The notes: generated by a model from the letters alone, not told the origin. DNA of 64,000 nucleotides from Schistocephalus solidus (GCA_017591395.1 WEDG01007400.1:1-64000), one strand, 5' to 3'. Positions 21,861 to 32,285 are shown, counted from the first letter of the stretch. A program made the numbers and translations.

Positions 21861-23539
21861 AGGTTCACACTTGTTTACTTTTATACTGGACACGAATTTG
21901 CCTCAACGTGCGTGCACATGAGATCATGTAATTTTGATTCACAGCTGACATCCAAAGAGTACATTTAGGTGAAAAGCAAATATTTCAGTCGGTGCTCAGT
22001 AGCGTTTTGGCAATGATTAAATACATGGCCCCCTATACAGGACACGTGAATTGGAACTTACCGCCCAAATAATGAAGGCCACGCATAATTGTAGGAAAGA
22101 GACATATCACCCTGTCCTAACTCCAACACCAGCTCTGTCAGAAACATAAACCGCAGCCCTAAGTTTAACACTAACCCTAGCATAAAAATTCACCCTAACT
22201 GCTAAGCTAACCCTAATTTTCCTGGTAATCCGCACGTTTACTGATCTCATGCCCTGTTTAGGGGGGCAAATAAGTAATTCCCACCTTTTTGAGTGACCAC
22301 GTCAAACATAACATTTCCCAAATGCTGATGTTTGCTGACATCTTCACCCAGCACGCAAATAACTGTCTGAGCTCCTATGCGTATTAATGAACAGAGACTG
22401 TTTGTAGAGCCGTTTATACTGTCAGGCATACAAGGATCGTAGCATAACCTCGGTTGCAACAGTCAACTCCTTTCTATTGGCTTATGACTCATTAATCATG
22501 CTAGCCAATAAACGCGTGAGTGCGACTGAGGTCGATACTCTCCTTATCTTCTAGAACACTGTGACTTGGGTTGCAGGGTTGAGACGAAACAAGGAGATCG
22601 AGGCAGCGTACAGTCCGAGAGAACAGCAATTCTGCCTGGTTCACAGCCCAGTTAGGATGCAAAAGGGAGAAATAGAAAACATTTTTCGCGAAAAAAAAAC
22701 GTTTTTTGCTCGAGAACCTTTTTTGTCACCTTTCCGCCGCATATTGCGTGAGCGCTTACCTGAGAGCCGCGGCAGCAAGAGAAGAAAATGTCATCGCCAG
22801 CTGGCAGCACAGCTGCAGGGTCCTAGGGTTCACAACTGCAGATTTATTTCCTAGGGGGGTGTGACATGAGTGTGGATGTCAAGAGAGGAAGCTGCCACCA
22901 GGAGTCTCGCGTTCGCAATCATGTCACACAAGGTAGGATTTTGCTCAGGATGGCGAAGCCTGTCCTAAACGGCCAGTCTCTCAATGCCCTCGCTAGTCGA
23001 GGACAGAGCGGACTAAACAGATTATAAAGTCTAGGCAGACATGGTGAAATAACTCGGCATTTCCATTTATGACAGTTCGCTGCACACTTCGGCACAGAAC
23101 AGTGTACATACTGGCGACTGGACTGACGAGTTCCAGTCAGACAGCCCCACCTTCAACCTCCAACGGGAGTGGTGGAAGCCCGAACTGGGACAATTTAGAT
23201 TTTAGGCACAGCTAAGTCTAAATCTATTAAGGCGCGGAATCGTTTCCTGTGCGTAGCGATTGGCCAGATTCAAGGTCACACTGAAGTGGAGTTAAATGAG
23301 GCCGCAATCCTCGCAAATGGCGACGAACGCGTGAGCCGGCGAGGTGATGGCTCTTCTGCCCGCAAGCGAACTCATCATCCCTCCTCCGTATCGAGTGCTG
23401 AAACATTGTCGGATAAAGTATGAAGCCACACGATGACTGCATAGACGAATACGGTTCACAGTGTCAGTTTCGATGAACCAAATGGTCGAGGAATTATCCC
23501 ACCAATAGGGGGAGTAAAATTACGGCAATTAGCGGAGTT
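21861..23539. other. Unrecognised sequence with a telomere-like patch
   Basis: Degenerate CTAACCCTA copies lie around 22155-22220. A strong minus-strand donor-like site (CTCAG/GTAAGC) occurs near 22759 without a convincing acceptor. Nothing else is recognised. Confidence 0.45.
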
Positions 23540-23955
23540 ACCAGGGGCCATTGAGACATTTCTGTACGAGGTCGCACCCCGAAAGGGACTCGTGGTTGAT
23601 GCGCTGGACCAACGTGGGGGGCAGATCAGGACTCTGAAGGCAATAATTGGGATTGCGCTCCCATAGCAAATGCGGAAAATGGGGTGGGGCGTGGCGGCGT
23701 GGCACGCGTAGATGCGGGCTTACGCCGCGGCGGCCACCTGCGGCCCTTGTTGACTCTGTCTTGACATAATGTAGAGGCGGGTGAGAGAAGAGAGAGAGAG
23801 AGAGAGAGAGCGGTAGCTGCATCGCAAGTCTACTATCACTTTAAACCAATCAGCGCGCAAGTCACCCTTCCTGTACCGCCATACGGTGGAGCACATGATA
23901 AACCTCATCGGAATCCACGATCGAACTGTCACTGCATGAGGCTCAAACATCTACG
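23540..23955 (-). mobile_element. Dispersed repeat family A copy
   Basis: In reverse orientation it contains GATGCGCTGGACCAACGTGG, the GCTCCCATAGCAAATGC block, CCACCTGCGG, a (GA)n run at about 23788-23812, CGGTAGCTGCATCGCAAGTC, TACTATCACTTTAAACC and GATCGAACTGTCACTGCATG. It is non-coding and directly precedes the non-LTR retrotransposon. Confidence 0.75.
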
Positions 23956-24227
23956 GTGATTGCTGCAGCTGCCAACTAAAACAAAACCGTGACCAATAGT
24001 GGAGTTCAGCAGCCATCTGTGATGTCCGAGCAGTCCTATTTAGGGACAGCACTGCTTGCCTCCTCGCGGAGGAAGGGGCTAGAAAAGATGCCCTAAACAA
24101 ATGCTGGAAACCGTGTCTTCTGTAGCCGGTCGCGGCTCACAGATCGCAAATACGCTGTCGTAAAACTCAAACAAACAACAATACCCCCCGTCGAATCCCC
24201 CCTCGCCATACCCTCCAGGCTGCTTGG

Positions 24228-25136
24228 GTGAGTCCACTCACATTAGCAGCCTGGAATGTTCGTTCCCTTTTAGAAAATCCTAGGAGCAACCGGCCGGAAC
24301 GGAGGACGGCGCTTGTCGCACGGGAACTGGCACGCTACAAGGTGGACATTGCTGCTCTCAGCGAGACCCGATTTTCTGAGCAGGGTCAGCTGGAGGAGGT
24401 GGGTGCTAAATACACCTTCTTCTGGAGCGGCCGGCCAAGGGCAGGGCGACGCGACGCTGGTGTTGCCTTTGCCATCAGGAATGACATCGTGGGACGTCTG
24501 CCTTGTCTGCCACAGAGTATCAATGATCGCCTGATGAGCCTCCACCTGCCTCTTTGGGGAGACCAGTTCGCCACCATCATCAGCGCCTACGCTCCCCCAA
24601 TGACGAGCTCTGATACGGCGAAGGACCAATTCTACGAGGACCTGCATGCCCTGCTGGCGACTGTGTCGAAGGTGGACGAGTTAATTGTCCTTGGTGACTT
24701 CAACGCCCGCGTCGGGGCGGACCACGCTGCCTGGCAGGAAGTGCTGGGTCCCCACGGTCGTGGTAGCTGTAACGATAACGGCCCCCTTCTTCTGCGCACG
24801 TGTGCGGAACACCATCTCCTGCTGACCAACACCTTCTTCCGCCTTCCGACGCAGGAGAAGGCCACGTGGATGCTGCCTCGGTCATGGCGCTGGCATCTGC
24901 TGGACTATGTTCTCGTTCGGGGGCGAGATCGACAGGACGTGCTGGTAACGAAGGCGATCAGCGATGCCAATGGTTGGACAGATCACCGCCTCGTAATCTC
25001 CCAGATGAGGCTCCGACTGCAACCCCGACAAAGGCCCCAAGGTAAGCGGCCCCCAGGTAAGTTAAATACTCTTTTGTTAAATTTGCCTGCTCACTGTTAT
25101 GATTTCAGCAGCCAAATAACCCAGAAACTGCTCTAA
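24228..25136 (+). pseudogene. Retrotransposon endonuclease domain (exonuclease/endonuclease/phosphatase fold)
   Basis: This frame of 302 codons holds the N-terminal APE-type endonuclease that nicks target DNA for reverse transcription. Motifs in order: [10 protein letters not shown] with catalytic Asn at about residue 10, AALSETRF with Glu at about 46, [16 protein letters not shown] near 157-172, LLDYVLVR, and [19 protein letters not shown] near 250 with the Asp-His pair. All expected catalytic residues are visible, so this is the best-preserved part of the element. It opens at a GTG rather than an ATG, so the true start is not evident. After [22 protein letters not shown] it ends at a TAA where homologous sequence continues in another frame, so the endonuclease is now separated from the RT. 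Confidence 0.88.
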
Positions 25137-27260
25137 ATAATAACGCCACCGTGGAGGCACGATGGTGTCAAATGCGAAATATCATCTAGTCACCGCTCTC
25201 GAAATCCTCGGACGCGCACGCCGTCGACACCAGGACTGCTTTGACGACAATGACACCGACATCACCAACCTACTCGTGGAGAAGAATGTACTACACAAAG
25301 CCTATATGGACATTCGGTCTGACGCCACCAAAGCAGCACGCTTCAGATGACGCCGCCTTGTACAGGAACGGCTGCGGGAGATGCAGGACGCCTGGATGGT
25401 CTGAAAGGCGGAGTAAATCCAGGGGTATGCGGACTGCAATGAAATGAAAAACCTTACCAAAGCCATCAAAGCCATATACGTCTCCTGACCTATGGGACCG
25501 CACCAATGCTCAACACTGCTGACAGACAAATTACAAATTCTGAAGCGCTGGGCCGAGCATTTCAGAAGTGTCCTTAATTGCTCATCAGCTATCTCCGATG
25601 CTGCCATTGACCGGCTCCCTCAAGTGGACACGAACAATGACCTAGATTTTCCGGTTTCCCTACCGGGCCGTGCAGCAGATTTCCAGCGGTAAAGAACCGG
25701 AATCCGACGCAATCCCACCGGAAATCTACAAGCACGGTGGGCCCCGGCTGATGGCAGAACTCACAACTCTATTCCAGGAGATGTATCATAGAGGAAAAGT
25801 TCCTCAGGATTTAAAAGACACGACCATCCTCCATTTCTACAAGCGGAAGGGGAACTGGCAACTATGTGATAATCACAGAGGCATCTCGTTGCTCAACATC
25901 ACCGGGAAGATTTTCACCCGTTTCATTCTCAATCGTCTGAACGGTCACCTAGAGCAGGGACTGCTCCCGGAAATCCAGTGTGGTTTCCGCTGACACGGCG
26001 GAACAACCGAAATGGTCTTCGCCACCTGCCTGCTACAAGAGAAGTGCCAGGAGATGCGACCTAACCTCTACACTACCTTCGTGGATCTGACGAAAGCCTT
26101 TGAAACGGTGAATCGCGCCGGATTGTTGAACGTCATGCAGAAATTTGGCTGTACTGAGCGGTTCAAACACATGGTGCGTCAACACGAATGACGGGATGAC
26201 GGTGCGCGTCATTGACAACGGGACGGTATCCTAAGCATTCGCTGTGACCGACGGAGTGAACCAGGGCTGTGCACTGGCCCCCACACTCTTCAGTCTCATG
26301 TTCTCGGCTTAACTGTTTGACGCATACCGTGATGAGCACCATGGAGTCCAAATCATCTACAGAACTGACGGACACCTTTTAAACAGTCGGCGTATGCAGG
26401 CTTCAACGCGCGTGTCTACGGCTACAATCCATGACTTGCTCTTCGCGGACGACTGAGCCCTTAAAAACATGACGGGGGAAGTAATGCAAAGGAGCATTGA
26501 CTTCTTCGCCGCAGGCTGCGACAATTTTGGATTAACAATTAGCACAACCAAAACGGTTGCCAAGCACCAGCCGTCACCCAGCGCGGAATAAAATACTCCC
26601 CGAATCAATGTCAATGGTGCTTAACTCAAAAATATGGAGACCTCCGTTTATCTGTGAAACACGCTGTCACGCAACACGAGAATCGATAACGAGATTGCTC
26701 AACAGATCTCCAAAGCCAGTCAGGCCTTCGGCCGGCTGCAGGCCTCCATGTGGAATCGCCACGGTATTCACCTGAACACCAAATTGAAGATGTACAAGGC
26801 CGTCGTCTTGACGACACTCCTTTACGGAGCGGAGACCTGAACCCTCTACTCGAACCAAGCCAGGAAGCTTAATCATTTCCATCTCAGCTGCCTCCACAGA
26901 ATACTGAAGCTGAGCTGGCAAGACAAGATCCCGGACACGTAATTCCTGGAGCGGACCGGAATCCTCAGCATCCACGCCATACTGAGGCAAGTGCAACTGC
27001 GATGGAGCGGCCACATAGTGAGAATGGACGACGAGCGACTACCCAAAAAGACTTTTCTACGGAGATGTCGCTACGGATGCTCACCGACAGGGAGGTCAAA
27101 AACGATGCTACAAGGAAACTTTGAGGAAATCTCTGAAGCAACTGCAAATCAACCCGGCGACCTGGGAGGACCTTGCCCAGGATAGACCGTCATGGAGAAG
27201 ATCCGTGATGGCTGGTGCAGCAATCTATAAGGCCAACCCGATCGCCGCTGCCAAGGCTTA
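25137..27260 (+). pseudogene. Reverse transcriptase region of the non-LTR element
   Basis: Pieces in all three frames: ILGRARRRHQDCFDDND and LQILKRWAEHFRSVLN (25200-25650, pre-RT linker), GKEPESDAIPPEIYKHGGP with LYKRKGN-like and NHRGISLLNITGKIF (25690-25960), then TTFVDLTKAFE (motif A, near 26075), NQGCALAPTLFSLMFS (motif B), and HDLLFADD (motif C, 26442-26453). After the palm come [41 protein letters not shown] and LRWSGHIVRMDDERLPK. The domain order and motifs are standard for non-LTR RT. Stops include TGA in QCGFR-TGA (near 25991), TGA right after FADD (26454-26456) and TGA for the Trp after YGAET. It cannot make a continuous protein. Confidence 0.9.
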
Positions 27261-27264
27261 AAGA

Positions 27265-27858
27265 GTGGCGAAAATTCCCCAGCGCCCCGGACCAACACCA
27301 TCAATGCCCAGGCCCTTCCAACATGAACTCGCTGTCAACGCACCTTCCGTGCGCGAATCGGCCTGGTCGGAAATGATCGAATGTTCTGCGCCGACAATCC
27401 GACAATTCCAATTTATACGTCAAATTCTGCCAACCCTCCTTCGGACTCCCCCACCTTCACTCCTGACATCAATTCCATTACTCCCACCATCATAGAGACC
27501 ACATCCAAATACGCATCACCTGATACCTTCACCCCCGCCAGCGCCACCACTATCAGAAACTGGGACTCTATCCTAAACTGTCCTCATTGCGACCACACAT
27601 TCACCTCACGCATCGGCCTGGTCAGTCACTTGCGAATCCATCGTACAGAGACTGGTGAACCAGTGCCTGGAGCACCAACACACAGCAGAGATCGCGCCTC
27701 AACTGCCCTCTCTGTTCTCGCGCATTCAATTATCGCATGGGCCTGTTCAGTCAAATGCGAATCCATGACAGCGGAATTCACTGCAATACTGACAACACCG
27801 ATACCTCATGCACACCCTCCACTACTGCCATTCTTACCGCCAATACCACTAAAATTTA
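27265..27858 (+). pseudogene. C2H2 zinc-finger tail of the non-LTR element
   Basis: The 3' end of the retrotransposon coding region. A Pro/Thr/Ser-rich linker is followed by one intact C2H2 finger at 27579-27641 (C-x2-C-x12-H-x3-H, beginning CPHCDHTF and ending HLRIH) and then RTETGEPVPGAP. A second finger region after this has lost its cysteines and shifted frame (GLFSQMRIHDSG in another frame). Such repeated fingers are a feature of this tapeworm retrotransposon family and may bind RNA or DNA during integration. The open frame continues by chance into the SINE array. Confidence 0.8.
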
Positions 27859-27954
27859 CGTTCCGTTGTGCCCTGGAATTCAGACAAGAGTACTCACAGG
27901 CAGTCGCATAGCGACGTGTAGCATATGTTGATAATGTGGAACTGACAAAGACAA

Positions 27955-28009
27955 GGGAGACCGGAATGGCCATTTCTGGCTTACTAGCCGTCATCAGCCA
28001 GTCATACCC
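27955..28009 (-). ncRNA. Hammerhead ribozyme in SINE unit 1
   Basis: Minus strand: outer stem I GGG/CCC, internal loop TAT/T, inner stem I GACTGG/CCGGTC (one G-U), CTGATGA (27997-27991), stem II GGCT/AGCC with loop AGTA, GAAA (27976-27973), self-complementary ATGGCCAT as stem III, and cleavage after ATT. All core bases are present; position 10.1/11.1 is a C-A mismatch. Spacing (14 nt, then 8 nt) equals that of the ribozyme at 19926. Confidence 0.78.
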
Positions 28010-28030
28010 AATCCCAAGTGTGTAACACCT

Positions 28031-28093
28031 GGGATTCGAACCCGCGACCTTTGGTATTTGAGTCGAACGCTCTAGCATTGAGCCACGGGCTCG
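28031..28093 (-). promoter_or_regulatory. tRNA-like pol III promoter, SINE unit 1
   Basis: Minus strand: box A TGGCTCAATGCTAGAGC and box B GGTTCGAATCC, the latter a perfect match to the consensus. The anticodon arm does not fold, so this is a tRNA-derived promoter and not a tRNA gene. It lies just upstream of the hammerhead on the same strand. Confidence 0.8.
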
Positions 28094-28259
28094 TTTCTTT
28101 GTCGGTTGCGATCGGGAATATGATAATAGTGTGTGGCTCAAAGATCTGCTTAAGGAACATGTATGTTCCGTTGTGCCCTGTAACTCAGACTAGAGTACTC
28201 ACAGGCAGTCGCATAGCGACATATAGCATATGTTGATAATGTGGAACCGACAAAGACAA

Positions 28260-28314
28260 GGGAGACCGGAATGACCATTTCTGGCTTATTAGCCGTCATC
28301 AGCCAGTCATACCC
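28260..28314 (-). ncRNA. Hammerhead ribozyme in SINE unit 2
   Basis: Same as unit 1 except loop II is AATA and stem III reads ATGGTCAT, which keeps self-pairing only with G-U. Stem I GACTGG/CCGGTC and the core CTGATGA...GAAA are intact. Confidence 0.75.
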
Positions 28315-28335
28315 AATCCCAAGTGTGTAACACCT

Positions 28336-28398
28336 GGGATTCAAACCAGCGACCTTTGGTATTTGAGTCGAACGCTCTACCATTGAGCCACGGGCTCG
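28336..28398 (-). promoter_or_regulatory. tRNA-like pol III promoter, SINE unit 2
   Basis: Box A TGGCTCAATGGTAGAGC is good. Box B is altered to GGTTTGAATCC, so this copy may be weaker than unit 1. Confidence 0.75.
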
Positions 28399-28564
28399 TT
28401 GCTTTGTCGGTTGCGATCGGGAATATGATGATAGTGTGTGGCTCACCGATCTGCTTAAGGAACATTTATGTTCCGCTGTGCCCTGGACCTCAGACTAGAG
28501 TACTCACAGGCACTCGCATAGCGACGTGTAGCATATGTTGATAATGTGGAACTGACAAAGACAA

Positions 28565-28619
28565 GGGAGACCGGAATGGCCATTTCTGGCTTATTAGCCG
28601 TCATCAGCCAGCCATACCC
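28565..28619 (-). ncRNA. Hammerhead ribozyme in SINE unit 3
   Basis: Stem I GGCTGG/CCGGTC pairs with two G-U wobbles; CTGATGA, stem II GGCT/AGCC (loop AATA), GAAA and ATGGCCAT are intact. The stem I change A to G relative to units 1 and 2 keeps pairing (A-U to G-U). Confidence 0.78.
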
Positions 28620-28636
28620 AACCCCAGGCGCTGCGG

Positions 28637-28706
28637 CGCACGATGCTCGAACTCGCAAACTGTTGGGCTGAAGTCCAACGCTCTACCTACTGTGCCACGA
28701 GCTCGT
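28637..28706 (-). promoter_or_regulatory. tRNA-like pol III promoter, SINE unit 3
   Basis: Minus strand: box A TGGCACAGTAGGTAGAGC fits TRGCNNAGYNGG and box B AGTTCGAGCAT is partial. An anticodon-arm-like GTTGG...CCAAC with an 8-nt loop remains. It is a tRNA-derived SINE head, not a functional tRNA. Confidence 0.75.
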
Positions 28707-28906
28707 TGTCTTTCCGGTTTCGATCGGGAATATTGACAATGTTAGTTGGGCGCTCACCGATCGTTTACACGACTCACTCGTCCCGTCGTGGCTGGGGCTT
28801 ACTCTCAAGCCCCGCCAGCAGCCGTAAGGCAGCTCAGTATATAGGCGGAATACCATGACCGACAAAGATAAGGGAGACTGGAATGGCCATTTCTGGCTTA
28901 TATACG

Positions 28907-29504
28907 TGCTGTGATGCAGACGCGAGGTTTCAGTTTAATCCTCGGGCACTTGGAAGAGCACTTTTCTCAACTTGTTAATGATTGGAGCAACCAGTAGGGT
29001 TCACCATGGTTGTCGTGCTCTCACAAGGAAACACCGCATCGATCAAAGTAAGGTATTGCGCTACGACGTTTACCAAGCAAACCAAACTCGGATAGCCACG
29101 ACAGTTTTAAATACAACGACCGTCCATGACAACACAGTCTCCGACAATAAATGAAAGGGACAGAATTGAAAACTCGTAGAATTGCAATCGTCACCACTGT
29201 AGGGATTATACCGAGGCCGAAGCGTAATTAAGATCACTTCGAATAGCACCAAAAAATCTTTCGTACGAATTAGGCTAGCTAAACGCCGGCTACCCTTTGA
29301 TAAGAAAGAGATCCTGCAATCTCGGGCATTCCTAGTGCTTGATGATTGTCTGTGAGCATATCCATGGACAATTAATGTATGTTATTGCCTTGAAAAATAA
29401 ATCAGGTTCCTTTTCAATGCATCCCACACGAGAACTTTGTGCTTGTGAGCGATGTCTTCGATTCATTTGCAAAATTATGGCCCAAGTACTCTCCTTTGCT
29501 TGCT
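28907..29504. other. No recognised feature
   Basis: Unique-looking sequence right of the SINE array. Only short frames, none supported. Confidence 0.45.
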
Positions 29505-29720
29505 CCGTTGTGGCTCATTAGCCGTCATTAGCCAGTCCTACCCAACTCGCAACGGATTAGAGCGTTGAACCCTCAAATCAACAGGTCACGGGTTCGAGCC
29601 GCGGGTGGTACACTACTTGGGGCTGGGTATGGCTGGCTGATGACGGCTAATGAACTAGAAATTACCATTCCAGTATCCCTTGTTTTTGTCGGTAAAGTTC
29701 AGTCCTTGCCTTCGTCCGTA
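29505..29720 (+). mobile_element. Hammerhead-SINE copy with inverted fragment
   Basis: A minus-strand piece of the ribozyme segment (about 29507-29548, GGCTCATTAGCCGTCATTAG) is followed at 29551 by a plus-strand SINE: a truncated tRNA-like head (box B GGGTTCGAGCC at 29590-29600), a hammerhead at 29625-29679 and the start of the body. The two pieces form an inverted repeat with a spacer of about 80 bp. Confidence 0.75.
29625..29679 (+). ncRNA. Hammerhead ribozyme, weakened copy
   Basis: Outer stem GGG/CCC, TAT/T loop, inner stem GGCTGG against CCAGTA, CTGATGA at 29637-29643, GAAA at 29658-29661. The stem II pairs are partly lost (GGCT against AACT) and stem III ATTACCAT is no longer self-complementary. 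Confidence 0.6.
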
Positions 29721-30434
29721 CAATACTCCGAGCTCCTGTACAAGACAGTAGTAGCCACCGGTAGGTTTAAGGCTCATACTGGCCCGGCTGAGTTACACCC
29801 GAGAGGGTGTCAGAGCAAAGTCCTGATTGCGCGTGTCTGCCTGTGTGAGGCTCGCGAGCGTCTTGGTTTTGTTACGCAGTTGAAAAAAGGGCAGCTCAGG
29901 GAGGACAAAGTGTGCGTGCAAGTCTGCCTCACATGTCACCGGTGCCGCTCCCTTTCCATGAAAGGATATTGTCACGTGTGACCTTCAAACAGTCTCAAAC
30001 GAGGTGTAAGTATTCAAGTGGGACTGTGACTGTGTGCATGCACATGTGTACAAGCCAAGCCCATCCGCTGACTGTGAGCCATCGCCGATGGGATAGGGTA
30101 AGTCAACTTTACAGCGGGCACTTTCCTGTGGAAGGTTCCACCTCAAAACCAAAGGCATTCGAGGCGATGGGCACCAGCGAGACGAAGTTAATATGTTCCC
30201 TCCTCCTGAATCTCATGTCTATAAAGGTACGTTAGTTTTCAGAGAGGATTTACATCCAGAGGTAGAAGCTTTTGAATTACTTTTCTACAACCACAAGATC
30301 ATCCTCGTAAGTGAATAGGAAAACAGATTCTAATCTTCCTAGGAAGAGTGAACTAGGGGCTCCTTTTTGTGAACGATTATCTACTGCTGATAGAAGCAAA
30401 CAGGAGTTCCAGGAAACAGTCCAGAAGAGGAACA
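29721..30434. other. No recognised feature
   Basis: Includes 100-codon frames on both strands (plus 29565-29981 and 29912-30235), the first starting inside the SINE. None shows a known domain. Confidence 0.45.
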
Positions 30435-31765
30435 TGAGATCACCGGAATATATTGTTTTATTGGCCTGATGTTCCACCTTCTCTCCCAAACCCATAATCA
30501 GAGACAGTTGCAGAAAAAGATGATAGACGATGATAGGTGAGCAGTATTTATAGTACTTAGTGGTCACGCGATCACATGCGTACTACAATTAGCAGCTCTC
30601 ACGATCACCACTGGGGGTTGTAATTGATGGGATGATAGTTTGGCAGTTCGCCTCTGAGTCAGTAATGACCGTGATTTCAACAACCATGTTGGATGCGGGC
30701 GTGAAAATGATCTGGAAATTTGGCTCACTGTCATTGGAGGTGTTGGTCACACACGTTCACCCCACGGGATCCATTCCCCTGCTCAGGCGGTGCCTCAACA
30801 CGGAATATGAAAATGGGAGATCATTGCGCTTGTTGCTGGACTGTGGGCCTCAGAACCATGATTCAAGCAACTTGCGGCTAACAGGCTTATCACCTCCTGC
30901 GAGGATTTTTAGCTTATCCCGCTTCAAAGTATATCCGGGTGCCGTCGAGTGAGCTGCAACCTGCGAGCAAGCGTCTTTCCTCCTCACCACAGCTGCGTGC
31001 TCGGCCATTCGCTTCTGGAGTAATCTCCTGGTTTCGCCGACGTAGTTGTCTCGTCCACAACTGCACCTGATCCGGTAAACAGCGTCAGATGTTTCCTACC
31101 GGGGCAGTTGGTCTTTCGGCCTCATGAAGCGGCGCCTGATGGTTATTTCGGGCCAGTGTGCAACCCCAACTCCAAGTGGCGTGAGAAGGTGACCGACTGA
31201 TTCTGAGACGTTCGTCACGTACATAAGAGCTCGCCAGAATTCAGAACCACTTGATTTGGTCTCTCTTGTTGTTTGCGTATGCACTGACTGACAAAGTTGC
31301 ACGGGTAACCATTCGCTCCAAGTATCCGTCGAAGATAGTGTACCTCAGCAACCTTGTCTTCCATTTAACGTCAATGCGTCTTGATGCGCCGGTAAAGCGT
31401 CCTTACGCATCTGCGTTTGTGACTGATGGGGTGGTTGCTGTTGAAATTCAGTACTTGCATCGTATTTATTGCTTTCCTGAACACTTTGGTTTTCAGACCA
31501 CCACAATCTTTGCGGCAAATGATCACAATTAGAAAAGACAGCTTGTTGTTTCCTTCCCCCTCAATCGTAAATTGAATGCCCAGGAAGACGGCGTTTGGCC
31601 ATTCTTTGAATGTCAGCACCTGATCCCGTTCGAGGAGAATGAAGGTATTAATTACATACCGAGCCCAGATTTCCGGGCTGTGTTGTCGAAAGACCAGTGA
31701 CTCTGACCATTGCAAAACCGCCTCGGCAATGAGTCTTGAAATCTGAAAACCCATTGGCGTGTCAA
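30435..31765 (-). mobile_element. Penelope-like retroelement, second truncated copy
   Basis: Collinear with 6340-7680. On the minus strand: RT remnant 31754-31371 with ISRLIAEAVLQ, RYVINTFILLERDQV (motif C YVDD changed to YVIN, at 31658-31647) and KDCGGLKTKVFRKA; then LLTPLGVGVAHWPE and MRPKDQLPR; an in-frame TAG at about 31096; and the GIY-YIG part YRIRCSCGRDNYVGETRRLL with MAEHAAVVRR. The 3' end (30600-30435) matches that of the first copy. RT is cut at about 31765, so upstream motifs are missing. With both catalytic Asp positions changed the element is inactive. Confidence 0.85.
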
Positions 31766-32109
31766 CAATACGACAGATGAATCGATGGGTGTCTCAGTAG
31801 GAAATTCATTCCGCGCATGGAAAGCTTTTATACACGTTTTATATCCACCTGACCAGGCGTACGCTCAGTGTGCACCAGCATTTTCAAACGATCATGATAT
31901 CTGAGAAGGAAGTGGAGCTCCATGCATCCGGCAGCAGGATGGAGTATGCAGATTTTAATTCGCACCAAAGGCCTTTTCAACGGAACAATCTAATAAAAAA
32001 ATAACGGGAGTACCGATTAAGACGTGAACGATCGAAATACCCATTTCCGAGTGATGTACGTCTTCATAAAATAATTTAATTAGAAGAGGTGCAAACTGCA
32101 GTTCGCTGG
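31766..32109. other. No recognised feature
   Basis: Spacer between the Penelope-like copy and a SINE-like fragment; nothing seen. Confidence 0.4.
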
Positions 32110-32285
32110 TTCGTGCCCCTGCCTGCGATGCAGAGCATCGAACCCGAAGGTTCATTGATCGGTCAACGCGGAACCAAATGTTAGGCCTTACAGAACCGAT
32201 AGTGGTGCTTGGCTCGCTGATGATAGTTAAAGTACCAGAATCAGTCTCTGTTGTCTTTGACAGTATGTCTTCTGCCTCCTAAGGT
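32110..32285 (+). repeat. Possible highly decayed hammerhead-SINE
   Basis: CATCGAACCCGAAGG near 32138, then GGCTCGCTGATGATAGTTAA near 32210-32229 and CCAGAATCAGTCTCTGTTG with GTCTTTGACAG follow the order and spacing of the SINE head, ribozyme and body start. The core bases are largely lost. Confidence 0.45.

Larger units (their letters stand above)
24005..27858 (+). mobile_element. Non-LTR retrotransposon (APE endonuclease, RT, zinc-finger tail), decayed
   Basis: A nearly full-length element: a probable 5' untranslated segment (24005-24227), an apurinic-like endonuclease frame, a reverse-transcriptase region broken by stops and frameshifts, and a C-terminal C2H2 zinc-finger tail. The protein is of the kind often labelled endonuclease-reverse transcriptase in tapeworm genomes. 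A second copy enters the window at the right edge (minus strand). The 3' end is directly joined to the SINE array at 27859. The decay shows that this copy is not autonomous. Confidence 0.9.
27859..28906 (-). repeat. Head-to-tail array of hammerhead SINE units (about 305 bp)
   Basis: Three full units and the start of a fourth, with ribozyme positions at 27959, 28264, 28569 and 28876 (spacings 305, 305, 307). On the minus strand each unit reads tRNA-like promoter, hammerhead, body, then the next tRNA-like promoter. Units 1 and 2 are nearly identical; the third differs in tRNA head and body (GGGGCTTGAGAGTAAGCCCC type) and matches the subtype dispersed elsewhere in the window. The array is joined directly to the 3' end of the non-LTR retrotransposon. 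Self-cleavage of a transcript would give unit-length RNAs. Schistosoma Sm-alpha repeats have the same combination of pol III boxes and hammerhead. Confidence 0.85.

Noticed and set aside
22740..22860. Strong donor CTCAG/GTAAGC on the minus strand after a short open segment (AMTFSSLAAAAL)
   Set aside because: No convincing acceptor or start context, and its phase (2) does not match the other candidate exons.
25030..25070. Donor-like AGGTAAGC and AGGTAAGTT inside the endonuclease frame
   Set aside because: They encode the conserved GKRPPGKLN segment of the retrotransposon; no intron is needed to explain the sequence.
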